From: Marinimicrobium sp038419845 | GTDB taxonomy: Bacteria > Pseudomonadota > Gammaproteobacteria > Pseudomonadales > Cellvibrionaceae | Assembly (NCBI RefSeq): GCF_038419845.1 | Contig: NZ_JBCAQT010000004.1 | Location: forward strand, 124,001 to 188,000 | DNA length: 64,000 nt | Reading direction: 5' to 3' | Shown: positions 25,813 through 34,053 of the stretch, one piece after another | Layout of the letters: each line of letters begins with the position of its first letter | Numbering within the stretch: the stretch's first letter is position 1 | Notes under the pieces: generated by a model | Seen by the model: only the letters and a program-made list of their open reading frames with translations | Databases searched by the model: none | What the model was told of the DNA's origin: nothing | Made by a program: the position numbers and the translations under genes

Positions 25813-26742
25813 CTAGTCGTAGACCGGCGCCAGCCAGTCGCTATGATTGGGCAATTTGCCTTTGACTGCATCGAAATAGAGCGATTGCAGACGGGTGGTC
25901 ATGGGGCCACGCTTACCCTCGCCGATCACCCGGCCATCGAGTTCGCGAATGGGCAGCACTTCGGCCGCGGTACCGGTAAAGAAGGCCTCATCGGCGACAT
26001 AGACTTCATCGCGGGTAATGCGCTTTTCCCGGACTTCGTAGCCGCAGTCGGCCGCCAGTTGGTAGATGGTGTTGCGGGTAATGCCGTCCAGGCAGGAGGT
26101 CAGCTCCGGGGTGTAGATGATCCCGTCGCGGATGATGAACACATTCTCACCGCTGCCTTCGGCCACGTAGCCTTCGTTGTCCAGCAACAGCGCTTCCTCG
26201 CAGCCACTGTCCAGCGCTTCGCGCAGGGCCAGCATGGAGTTGATGTAGTTGCCGTTGGCTTTGGCCTTGCACATGGTGATGTTCACATGATGGCGTGTGT
26301 AGCTTGAGGTGCGCACCTTGATTCCCATGTCCCGCGCTTCCGGTGACATGTAGGACGGCCAGTGCCAGGCGGCGATCATCACGTGCACCTTGAGGTTGTC
26401 CGCGCGCAGCCCCATCCCCTCGGAGCCCAGAAAGGCCATGGGGCGCAGGTAGCTTTCCTGCAGCTTGTTTTCACGCACGACCAGCTTCTGGGCCGCGTTC
26501 AGTTCATCCTTGGAAAACGGCAGATCCATACGCATGATGTGGGCGGAGCGGAACAGGCGATCGGTATGCTCCTTGAGCCGGAAAATACAGGTACCGCGCT
26601 CGCTGCTTTCATAGGCACGCACGCCTTCGAACACACCCATGCCGTAGTGCAGTGTGTGGGTCAAAACATGGACCTTGGCATCGCGCCAGGGCACCAGTTC
26701 GCCATCCAGCCAGATAACGCCGTCGCGATCGGCAAATGACAT
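25813..26742 (-). CDS. ilvE: Branched-chain amino-acid aminotransferase
   Basis: 309 residues from the ATG at 26742, which has AGGAG at 6 nt; the TTG six bases upstream lies between that site and the ATG. A PLP-dependent fold-type IV aminotransferase performing the last step of Leu, Ile and Val synthesis. Seen: HTLHYGMGVFEGVRAYE, the substrate loop, the PLP lysine within AKANGNYINSML, EGSGENVFIIRDG, and TSCLDGITRNT. It lies downstream of glnE, as in Pseudomonas. Confidence 0.96.
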   Translation of the reverse strand: MSFADRDGVIWLDGELVPWRDAKVHVLTHTLHYGMGVFEGVRAYESSERGTCIFRLKEHTDRLFRSAHIMRMDLPFSKDELNAAQKLVVRENKLQESYLRPMAFLGSEGMGLRADNLKVHVMIAAWHWPSYMSPEARDMGIKVRTSSYTRHHVNITMCKAKANGNYINSMLALREALDSGCEEALLLDNEGYVAEGSGENVFIIRDGIIYTPELTSCLDGITRNTIYQLAADCGYEVREKRITRDEVYVADEAFFTGTAAEVLPIRELDGRVIGEGKRGPMTTRLQSLYFDAVKGKLPNHSDWLAPVYD

Positions 26743-26789
26743 AGCCAACTCCTAAAAAAGTGAATGCAGCGGCTGACGCTGAACCCCGG

Positions 26790-29735
26790 TCATTGAGGGG
26801 ATTCGATCAGTTGCCGCCACAGGCCGGTAACTCGGTTACGTTCGTCGACGAAAAGCTCTTCGCCCTCTAAGACTGCCTCCTGGCGCTGTAACGCGAGGCG
26901 GTGGCCGGTCGATCGGTAGGTCTTGTAGACTTCGATCAGCTGAGCGACGGATTCGGCGCTCAATCGGCCGGACTGTTCCAGTGCACCGAGTATGCGGATG
27001 TTGTCGGTATACTCGGTCAGCGCGGGCTCTTGCTCGGCCCAGGCTAAAACGGCGTATTGAACCATAAATTCAATATCAACGATACCTCCCGCATCCTGCT
27101 TCAGGTTAAATACCTCGCCCTTCTCGGAGGACTTGCTCTGGCTGCCCAGATGCTCGCGCATCTTCTCGCGCATTTTGAGCACTTCCTCGCGCAGAGGTTC
27201 CGCGTCCCGGTGCTGGCACAACACCTCGCGCCGCACACGATTGAAATCCCGGGCCAGCTGATCGTGCCCCGCGACCACCCGCGCACGTACCAGCGCCTGA
27301 TGCTCCCAGGTCCAGGCATCGTTGAGCTGGTATTTTTCAAACGCCGCCAGAGAGTTGGCCAGCATCCCCGCTTCGCCGTTGGGGCGCAGGCGCATGTCCA
27401 CCTCATAGAGTTTGCCCGAGGGCATCCGACTGTTGAGGATGTGAATGATGCGCTGCCCCAGACGGGTGTAAAACAGGGTGTTATCCAGGGGCTTTTCGCC
27501 GTCGGTGCGCCCCTCGGGATCGGCGTCATAGACAAACACCAGATCCAGATCCGAGCCGTGACTGAGCTCGATGCCGCCGAGTTTGCCGTAGCCGACGATA
27601 ATGAAGTTGGGCGCCTGCTCGGGCTCGCCATCGGCACCGGTGGGTCGACCGTGGCGCAGGACCAGCTGCTCCCAGGCCAGCTGCAGCACATGCTCCAGAA
27701 TCACCTCGGCAATATGCGTGAGATAGTCACTCACCTTCATCAGCGGCAGGGCACCGGTCACCTCACTCGCTGCCACGCGCAGGGCGTGAGCCGAGCGGAA
27801 GTACCGCAGCGTGTCCATGTGCCCTTCCAGATCGTCCCAGGGCAGGCGCAGCACATCGCGGCGCAGCTCATCGCGCAGCTCGTCGATATCGGGCGGTGCG
27901 TAGAGGCTTTCGGGGGTCAGCAGCTCATCCAGCAGCGCCGGGAAGCGGGCCAGCTCGTCGGCAATCCAGGGACTGGCCGCGCACAAGCGCACCAGTTGCT
28001 GCATTGCCACCGGGTTTTCCACCATCAGCACCAGATAGGCACTGCGACGGGCCACCGACTCCACCAGCGGCTCGATGCGCGCCAGCGCTTCGCCGTCGGC
28101 CTCATTCTCCGCCAGCATGGCCAGAAGGCGCGGCATGAAGGCATCCAGGCGATCGCGACTGCTCGCCTGCATCGACATTACCTGTCGGTTCTCGCGTACC
28201 GACTTGACCAGCGACAGGACCCGGTCGGCATCCTGTTTAAAACCCTGCTGCGCGAGCCATTTACCCGCTTCGTCGCCCTCCAGACTGCCCTCCCAGAGCG
28301 CAACCCAGGCTTCCAGCTCCTCGTCGGTGGCTCCCTGATCGGCGTCGGGGTCAGCGATCACGGCTTTGAATTCCGCACTGACCCGCTCCCGATGGGCGTT
28401 GAGCTCGGCCTCGAACGCCTCCCAGTCGTCATAACCCAGGACCCAGGCTATGCGCCGACGCCCCTCATCATCCGAGGGCAGCGCCTGGGTCTGGCGGTCC
28501 TGATAGCCCTGGATCGCATGCTCGGTATTGCGCAGAAACTCATAGGCACGCAGCAGGGTCTCACCACTGCCCTCGGGCAGAAAGTCCTCCTGCTCCAACA
28601 GAGGCAACAGCTCGCACACCTGGCGCTCGCGCAGACGCGGATCCCGGCCGCCGCGAATCAGCTGGAACACCTGCACCACAAACTCGATTTCCCGAATGCC
28701 GCCCTCGCCCAGCTTCACGTCCTGGCTCATACCCCGGCGCTGCACCTGACGGCTGATCAGCCCCTTCATCGAGCGCAGGGAATCGATCACGCTGAAATCG
28801 ATGTACTGGCGATAGGTAAACGGGCGCAGCAGCACCATCAACTCGTCCGCCGCCGCGTCCGCCCCGACACCGCTGGCCGCCACCGGGCGCGCCTTGATCA
28901 TCGCGTAGCGCTCCCAGTCCCGACCCTGACTCTGGTAGTACTCCTCCATGGCATCGTAGCTCGACACCAGCGCGCCACTGTCGCCGTAGGGCCGCAAGCG
29001 CATGTCCACCCGGAACACAAAGCCCTCGGCACTGGGCGCATCCAGGCTCTTGATCAGCCGTTGCCCGAGACGCGTGAAAAACTCCTGATTGTCGAGACTG
29101 CGCTTACCACCCTCGGTCTGCCCGGTCTCGGGAAAGGCGAAAATCAGATCGATATCCGAAGAGACATTCAGCTCACGCGCGCCCAGCTTGCCCATTCCCA
29201 GAACAATCATGGGTTGCTCAGTGCCCGACTCGCTCCCCATGGGAACGCCCCAGCGGGGCTTCATCTGCTCAAAATGCCAGTCGAGGGTGTACTGGATGGC
29301 CGCTTCGGCAAAGCGCGACAACTCATTGGTAATCGTGCGCATATCCGCCAGCCGATTCAGATCGCGCCAGATGATACGCACCATGGCCCGCTGACGCTGA
29401 CGGCGCAGTTCCAGATCCAGATCGCTATCGCTCTCGCACCCGGCCAGCGCCTCCTTCAGCCCCGAATACTCCAGATCTTCAAGCGGCCGGAACAACTCGC
29501 CGGACTCCACCAACTCCAGCAACAACTCCGGCCGCTGAGTGCAGGTTTTGGCAATATAATCACTGGCCGCAAACGCCCGATTGATCTGCTCGGCGAAATC
29601 CTCAGGAGTGACATCGTCGGGTAACTGGGATTCAGGACCGCTCAGCTCACTACTCTTCAGGCTTTCAGCAAAGGCATCAAAGCGCTTGCGCGCCGCTTCT
29701 TGCAGTGGGGCCGGGACTTGCTTCTCATCAAACAT
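26790..29735 (-). CDS. glnE: Bifunctional glutamine synthetase adenylyltransferase / adenylyl-removing enzyme
   Basis: 981 residues. Two nucleotidyltransferase domains are present, each with the GxGKLGxxE...SDxDLxF signature: GMGKLGARELNVSSDIDLIF (about 175-195, the deadenylylating half) and GYGKLGGIELSHGSDLDLVF (about 705-725, the adenylylating half). Each is followed by helical GlnD/PII-type regions. It controls glutamine synthetase activity according to PII state. It lies alone with 180-190 bp upstream containing repeat copy D, and 47 bp before ilvE. Confidence 0.97.
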   Translation of the reverse strand: MFDEKQVPAPLQEAARKRFDAFAESLKSSELSGPESQLPDDVTPEDFAEQINRAFAASDYIAKTCTQRPELLLELVESGELFRPLEDLEYSGLKEALAGCESDSDLDLELRRQRQRAMVRIIWRDLNRLADMRTITNELSRFAEAAIQYTLDWHFEQMKPRWGVPMGSESGTEQPMIVLGMGKLGARELNVSSDIDLIFAFPETGQTEGGKRSLDNQEFFTRLGQRLIKSLDAPSAEGFVFRVDMRLRPYGDSGALVSSYDAMEEYYQSQGRDWERYAMIKARPVAASGVGADAAADELMVLLRPFTYRQYIDFSVIDSLRSMKGLISRQVQRRGMSQDVKLGEGGIREIEFVVQVFQLIRGGRDPRLRERQVCELLPLLEQEDFLPEGSGETLLRAYEFLRNTEHAIQGYQDRQTQALPSDDEGRRRIAWVLGYDDWEAFEAELNAHRERVSAEFKAVIADPDADQGATDEELEAWVALWEGSLEGDEAGKWLAQQGFKQDADRVLSLVKSVRENRQVMSMQASSRDRLDAFMPRLLAMLAENEADGEALARIEPLVESVARRSAYLVLMVENPVAMQQLVRLCAASPWIADELARFPALLDELLTPESLYAPPDIDELRDELRRDVLRLPWDDLEGHMDTLRYFRSAHALRVAASEVTGALPLMKVSDYLTHIAEVILEHVLQLAWEQLVLRHGRPTGADGEPEQAPNFIIVGYGKLGGIELSHGSDLDLVFVYDADPEGRTDGEKPLDNTLFYTRLGQRIIHILNSRMPSGKLYEVDMRLRPNGEAGMLANSLAAFEKYQLNDAWTWEHQALVRARVVAGHDQLARDFNRVRREVLCQHRDAEPLREEVLKMREKMREHLGSQSKSSEKGEVFNLKQDAGGIVDIEFMVQYAVLAWAEQEPALTEYTDNIRILGALEQSGRLSAESVAQLIEVYKTYRSTGHRLALQRQEAVLEGEELFVDERNRVTGLWRQLIESPQ

Positions 29736-29793
29736 GCTTCACTCTCAATTCTCAGGAAACCGAATATTCTCAGTGGCTACGAACCTTGGGGAG

Positions 29794-29898
29794 CCGCCTT
29801 GGGGTAAGGCCTTCCAAGACACGTGGCAAGTACATCCCTGTAACTCGTCAACACTAGTCCCGCGGTTGACGGTCTTGGAAGGCCTTACCCCAAGGCGG
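29794..29898 (+). repeat. Hairpin repeat element, copy D
   Basis: A perfect 27 bp outer stem pairs 29794-29820 with 29872-29898. The 51-nt core is identical to that of copy C on the opposite strand. Inner pairs are TACA/TGTA around TCCC, and GTCAAC/GTTGAC around ACTAGTCCCGCG. It lies in the 186 bp gap between the secretion ATPase gene (29922) and the glnE start (29735), both read leftward. Confidence 0.88.
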
Positions 29899-29921
29899 GG
29901 CCAGCCGCGAAGTCCTCATAG

Positions 29922-31700
29922 TCAGCGTTCTCTCTCCGCCGGCGGTGCCACCCGCATCACCTCTTCCATCGTGGTCAACCCCGCCGCCACCTTCTGCGCC
30001 CCGGAAAGACGCAACGTACGCATCCCCTCACGCATCGCCTGCCGACGCAACTCCTGCAGACTCGTCTCATTACCCACCTTATCCTTCACCGTCTCCGACA
30101 ACAGCAGAATCTCATACAACCCCTGCCGCCCAAGATAACCCGTATTGCGACACTCCAGACAACCCACCGGCCGGTAGACCTTCTCCGGCACCGTCACCTT
30201 CCAGGGCGCCACCAACTGCTGCCAATCATCGGCCGTGATCTCACCCTCCTCCTTGCAATGGGGGCAGAGCGTGCGCACCAGCCGCTGGGCCATCACCCCG
30301 AGCAGCGTGGCATTGATCAGATAGGGCGGAATACCCAGATCCAGCAGACGCGCCACCGTGGCCGGGGCATCATTGGTGTGGACCGTCGACAGCACCAGGT
30401 GGCCGGTCAGCGCCGCCTGAACCGCCATCTGGGCCGTCTCCAGATCGCGGATCTCGCCCACCATGATGATATCCGGATCCTGACGCATCAGGGTGCGGAT
30501 ACCGGCGGCAAAATCCAGCCCGATCTTGTGGTGCACCTGAGTCTGATTGAAATGCTCCTCCACCATCTCGATGGGGTCTTCAATCGTACTGACGTTCACC
30601 TCCTCGGTCGCGATCTGGCGCAGAGAGGAATAGAGCGTGGTGGTTTTGCCCGACCCGGTGGGGCCGGTGACCAGGACAATGCCATTGGGCCGTTCCAACA
30701 TGGTGCGCCAGCGCTGGTAGTCGTCGCCCACCAGCCCCAGGTCGGCAAAACTGCGCAGCAGCACATCCGGGTCGAAAATCCGCAACACCAGCTTTTCGCC
30801 AAAGGCGGTGGGCAGGGTGGAGAGTCGCAGCTCCACCTCGCTGTCATCACTGCGACGGGTCTTGATCCGGCCATCCTGGGGTTTGCGCTTCTCCGCGATG
30901 TTCATCCGCGCCAGCACCTTGAAGCGGCTGGTCACGGCGTTGGCCACGTTGGCCGGCAACTCGTAGACCGGATGCAGAACGCCGTCGATCCGGAACCGCA
31001 CCCGGCCCACCTCCCGGCGCGGTTCAATGTGAATATCGCTGGCGCGCTGATCGTAGGCGTACTGCAGCAGCCAGTCGACAATCTTGACCACATGCTGGTC
31101 GTTGGCTTCCGGGTCCTCGCTGAAACTGCCCAGATCCACCAACTGCTCAAAATTGCCCGCGCCACTGGCGCCCGGCCCACCACTGGCCCGGTTGACCGAG
31201 CGCGCCAGGGTGTAGAACTCCACCATGTGGCGCTCGATGTCGGCCGGATTGGCGATCACCCGGCGCACACTGCGCCGCGCCACGTGCTCAAGCTGGGGCT
31301 CCCAGCCGGTAATAAAGGGCTGGGTACAGGCCACCACCACCTGCTCCGGGGTGACATCCACACACAGGATGCCGTGGCGCCGGGCAAAAGCGTAGGACAT
31401 CACCTCGGTCACCTTGGGCACGTCGATCTTGAGCGGATCGATGTGAAACACCGGCATGCCGGCCTTCTCCGCCAGCCAGCCGGTGAGGGTATCACCGTCG
31501 AGCACCTTGCCCGGGCGTGCGCGATCCTCCAGGGACTGGGAGGCAATGTAGGCCAACGGGTGCATCATGGCCTGCTCGCGGGTGCGCGCCGCTCCCAGCA
31601 GGGTATTGGCATCCTCCTGCGCGAGGCGCCCGTCAGCCACCAGGTCGTCCACCAGACGGCGCAGATCCAGAGTATGCTGAGCGGTGACCGTGTGCGACAT
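29922..31700 (-). CDS. GspE/PilB-family secretion ATPase (orphan)
   Basis: 592 residues from the ATG at 31700 (MSHTVTAQHTLDLRR). The open frame runs back to 32540, but that part is antisense to the neighbouring gene. N-terminal T2SSE_N-like domain (about 75-215), then a hexameric ATPase core: Walker A GPTGSGKTT, Asp box, Walker B LMRQDPDIIMVGEIRDLE, His box GHLVLSTVHTNDA. A zinc-type CPHC...CLEC pair lies near the C-terminus. Such ATPases extend pili or drive type II secretion. No pilin, platform protein or secretin lies beside it. A similar lone gene sits near pit in Pseudomonas aeruginosa. Whether it serves pili or secretion is open. Confidence 0.88.
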   Translation of the reverse strand: MSHTVTAQHTLDLRRLVDDLVADGRLAQEDANTLLGAARTREQAMMHPLAYIASQSLEDRARPGKVLDGDTLTGWLAEKAGMPVFHIDPLKIDVPKVTEVMSYAFARRHGILCVDVTPEQVVVACTQPFITGWEPQLEHVARRSVRRVIANPADIERHMVEFYTLARSVNRASGGPGASGAGNFEQLVDLGSFSEDPEANDQHVVKIVDWLLQYAYDQRASDIHIEPRREVGRVRFRIDGVLHPVYELPANVANAVTSRFKVLARMNIAEKRKPQDGRIKTRRSDDSEVELRLSTLPTAFGEKLVLRIFDPDVLLRSFADLGLVGDDYQRWRTMLERPNGIVLVTGPTGSGKTTTLYSSLRQIATEEVNVSTIEDPIEMVEEHFNQTQVHHKIGLDFAAGIRTLMRQDPDIIMVGEIRDLETAQMAVQAALTGHLVLSTVHTNDAPATVARLLDLGIPPYLINATLLGVMAQRLVRTLCPHCKEEGEITADDWQQLVAPWKVTVPEKVYRPVGCLECRNTGYLGRQGLYEILLLSETVKDKVGNETSLQELRRQAMREGMRTLRLSGAQKVAAGLTTMEEVMRVAPPAERER

Positions 31701-31810
31701 AGAGAGAGTTCCGGGCTGAAAAGTGTCCGTCCGATTGTAGCCTGTCTTGGGACCCGACAACACCACAGAGCCGCCCCAAACATGGATTGGCCAGCCGACG
31801 CCAGAGGCTT

Positions 31811-31828
31811 TTGTCACAAAAATGTCAT
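31811..31828 (+). promoter_or_regulatory. Pho-box-like direct repeat
   Basis: Two TGTCA units in the frame TTGTCACAAAAATGTCAT are exactly 11 bp apart, the geometry of a PhoB box (consensus CTGTCATAAATCTGTCAC; 13 of 18 positions agree). It lies 70 bp upstream of the PhoU-like/pit operon, just upstream of a candidate promoter. PhoB control of this phosphate carrier is an inference. Confidence 0.5.
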
Positions 31829-31836
31829 TTAAAGGG

Positions 31837-31865
31837 GTGACCCGTGGCCCCGAACTTTTTATACT
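31837..31865 (+). promoter_or_regulatory. Candidate promoter of the phosphate-transport operon
   Basis: GTGACC (31837-31842), 17 bp spacer, TATACT (31860-31865). Predicted start near 31872, 27 nt before the ATG, leaving room for the AAAGGGGA ribosome binding site. Confidence 0.5.
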
Positions 31866-31898
31866 GCCCGCACTTTTTGCAAAGGGGACTCTTTCATC

Positions 31899-32579
31899 AT
31901 GGCTATCAGCAACCCTTTTTCCAACCTTTTTGGGCGCTCGCCCATCAAGCCCATGCAGGAGCATATGGCGGTAGCGGTCAAGGCCGCGGCCGAGCTGGAG
32001 AGCTTCTTCGACCGGGTCATCGCCGATGACTGGGACCAGGCCGAGGCGGTGCAGAAGCGCATTACCGACCTCGAGCACGAAGCCGATGCCCTGAAAAAGC
32101 AGCTGCGCCTGCACCTGCCCAAGAGCCTGTTCCTGCCGGTACCACGCACAGATCTGCTGGAGCTGTTGAGCCAGCAGGACAAGATCGCCAACTGCGCCAA
32201 AGATATTGCCGGCATCATGCTCGGGCGCAAGATGACCATACCGCCCAGTATGCAGGAGAAGACCGTCGCCTACGTCAACGCGGCGGTCAAGGCCTCGGAC
32301 CAGGCACTGGTGGCGATCAATGAGCTGGACGAGCTGCTGGAAACCGGCTTCAGCGGCCACGAACTGTCCATTGTGGAGAAGATGATCCAGGAGCTGGACG
32401 CCCTGGAGCGCAAAACGGACCAGCTGGAAGTGGATATGCGCGCAACGCTCTTCCACCTGGAAGCGGATCTGCCGCCGGTGGATGTGATGTTTCTGTACCG
32501 CGTCATCGACTGGATCGGAGATCTGGCCAACCGTGCACAAGACGTAGGTAGCCGTCTGCAGCTCCTGCTGGCGCGCTAA
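31899..32579 (+). CDS. PhoU-like protein of the TIGR00153/DUF47 family
   Basis: 226 residues, all helical in pattern, with charged repeats such as ITDLEHEADALKKQLRLHLPKSLFLPVPRTDLLELL that mark the DUF47 (PhoU-related) family. Members are nearly always encoded directly upstream of a Pit phosphate carrier and are thought to modulate it. Here pit follows after 26 bp. AAGGGGA precedes the ATG. It shares its upstream region with the divergent secretion ATPase. Confidence 0.88.
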   Translation: MAISNPFSNLFGRSPIKPMQEHMAVAVKAAAELESFFDRVIADDWDQAEAVQKRITDLEHEADALKKQLRLHLPKSLFLPVPRTDLLELLSQQDKIANCAKDIAGIMLGRKMTIPPSMQEKTVAYVNAAVKASDQALVAINELDELLETGFSGHELSIVEKMIQELDALERKTDQLEVDMRATLFHLEADLPPVDVMFLYRVIDWIGDLANRAQDVGSRLQLLLAR

Positions 32580-32605
32580 TCAATCAATAAGACTGGGGTA
32601 ACCTC

Positions 32606-33880
32606 ATGACCGTAATCGCCGAATACGGCCACATACTACTGATCCTCGCCTGCGTCTTTGGCCTTTTTATGGCCTGGGGTGTAGGCGCCAATGACGTCGC
32701 CAACGCCATGGGCACCTCCGTGGGGTCCCGGGCCCTGACCATCAAACAGGCCATTCTCGTGGCCATGGTGTTCGAATTTCTGGGCGCTTATCTGGCCGGG
32801 GGTTCTGTTACCGCCACGGTGCGCAGCGGCATCATTGACCCGGCATTATTGAGCGACACTCCGGAGCTACTGGTGTTCGGGATGCTCTCGGCACTGCTGG
32901 CAGCCGGCACCTGGCTATTGATTGCCAGCATTCTGGGATGGCCGGTATCCACCACTCACTCGATTATTGGTGCGATCATCGGCTTTGCGGCCGTTGGCGT
33001 CTCGGTGGATGCCGTAGACTGGGACAAGGTAACCACCATCGTCGCCAGCTGGGTGGTTTCTCCACTGCTCGCCGGGACCGTTTCCTTCTGGCTGTTCCGC
33101 TCGGTGCAGAAGCTGATTCTCAATACCGAAGACCCCTTCGGCAACGCCAAGCGTTACATTCCTCTGTATATGTTTGCCGTGGGCTTCCTGATCGCCATGG
33201 TTACCCTGCTGAAAGGCCTGAAGCATGTTCTCAAAGAGTCCACTTTCAGCCCCAATTTCTTTGAAAGCGGCCTGATTTCCGCCGTCATCGGCATCGTGGT
33301 CGCACTGATTGGCATGCGCATGATGCGCAGCATCAAACAGGACGAGGCGGCGGACGCCATCAATCGGTTTACCAGCGTCGAGCGGGTGTTCGGCATTCTG
33401 ATGATCTTCACCGCCTGTGCCATGGCCTTCGCCCACGGCTCCAATGACGTTGCCAATGCCGTTGGCCCCCTGGCCGCCGTCGTCAGCGTCATCAGCACCG
33501 AATCGGTCAACTCCACCGCCGCAGTCCCGGCTTGGGTGCTATTGCTCGGCGCCGCCGGTATTGTCATCGGCCTGGCCACTTACGGCTGGAAAGTGATTGC
33601 CACCATTGGCAAGAAAATCACCGAACTGACGCCTAGCCGTGGTTTCGCTGCCGAGCTGGGCGCGGCCGGCACCGTGGTACTCGCCTCGGGCACCGGCCTG
33701 CCGGTTTCCACGACGCAGACCCTGGTAGGTGCCGTGCTGGGTGTGGGCCTGGCACGGGGTATCGGTGCACTGAATCTGCGGGTGGTCGGCACCATTTTCA
33801 TGTCCTGGGTCATTACCCTACCGGCCGGTGCCGGTTTGGCGATTCTGTTTTTCTTCTTCTTCAAGGGTGTGTTCAGTTAA
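32606..33880 (+). CDS. pit: Low-affinity inorganic phosphate transporter (Pit family)
   Basis: 424 residues with about ten to eleven membrane helices. The two family signatures are seen as inverted halves: GVGANDVANAMGTSVGSRAL (about 25-44) and AHGSNDVANAVGPLAAVV (about 273-290). Each is followed by a PVSTT stretch (GWPVSTTHSIIGAI and GLPVSTTQTLVGAV). It imports metal-phosphate with protons. It is second in a two-gene operon with the PhoU-like protein. Confidence 0.94.
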   Translation: MTVIAEYGHILLILACVFGLFMAWGVGANDVANAMGTSVGSRALTIKQAILVAMVFEFLGAYLAGGSVTATVRSGIIDPALLSDTPELLVFGMLSALLAAGTWLLIASILGWPVSTTHSIIGAIIGFAAVGVSVDAVDWDKVTTIVASWVVSPLLAGTVSFWLFRSVQKLILNTEDPFGNAKRYIPLYMFAVGFLIAMVTLLKGLKHVLKESTFSPNFFESGLISAVIGIVVALIGMRMMRSIKQDEAADAINRFTSVERVFGILMIFTACAMAFAHGSNDVANAVGPLAAVVSVISTESVNSTAAVPAWVLLLGAAGIVIGLATYGWKVIATIGKKITELTPSRGFAAELGAAGTVVLASGTGLPVSTTQTLVGAVLGVGLARGIGALNLRVVGTIFMSWVITLPAGAGLAILFFFFFKGVFS

Positions 33881-33897
33881 GCGGACTTACTCCATGC

Positions 33898-33982
33898 GGT
33901 GGGCGCAGCCCACCCTACCGCTCCTGAGTAGCGGGCGGAGCTCACCCTACCCTCAGAATGGGTAGGGTGGGCTCTTCCCACC
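33898..33982. repeat. Cluster of GGTGGGC/CCCTACC palindromes after pit
   Basis: Three hairpins lie in 85 bp: GGTGGGC-GCA-GCCCACC (33898-33914), CACCCTACCC with a perfect 10 bp partner across a 7-nt loop (33943-33969), and GGTGGG-CTCTT-CCCACC (33966-33982). A further CCCTACCG occurs near 33993. A related GTGGGCTGCGCCAC lies after priA at 16288. There is no T run, so they are not standard terminators; they look like a REP-like dispersed repeat. Confidence 0.6.
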
Positions 33983-34053
33983 AACGCTCCCGCCCTACCG
34001 CAGGCCCCCTTCCTGTATTACACTGCCAACACACTTTCTGACTCTGGCCGTGT

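Noticed and set aside
27057..29624. 855-codon open frame antisense to glnE
   Set aside because: The opposite strand encodes a full-length, motif-complete GlnE. The antisense product is a low-complexity His/Gln/Leu-rich sequence, as expected from GC-rich codon bias in the complementary frame.
31701..32540. 280-codon N-terminal extension of the secretion ATPase
   Set aside because: It runs antisense through the PhoU-like gene and its promoter; the family-like N-terminus begins at the ATG at 31700.
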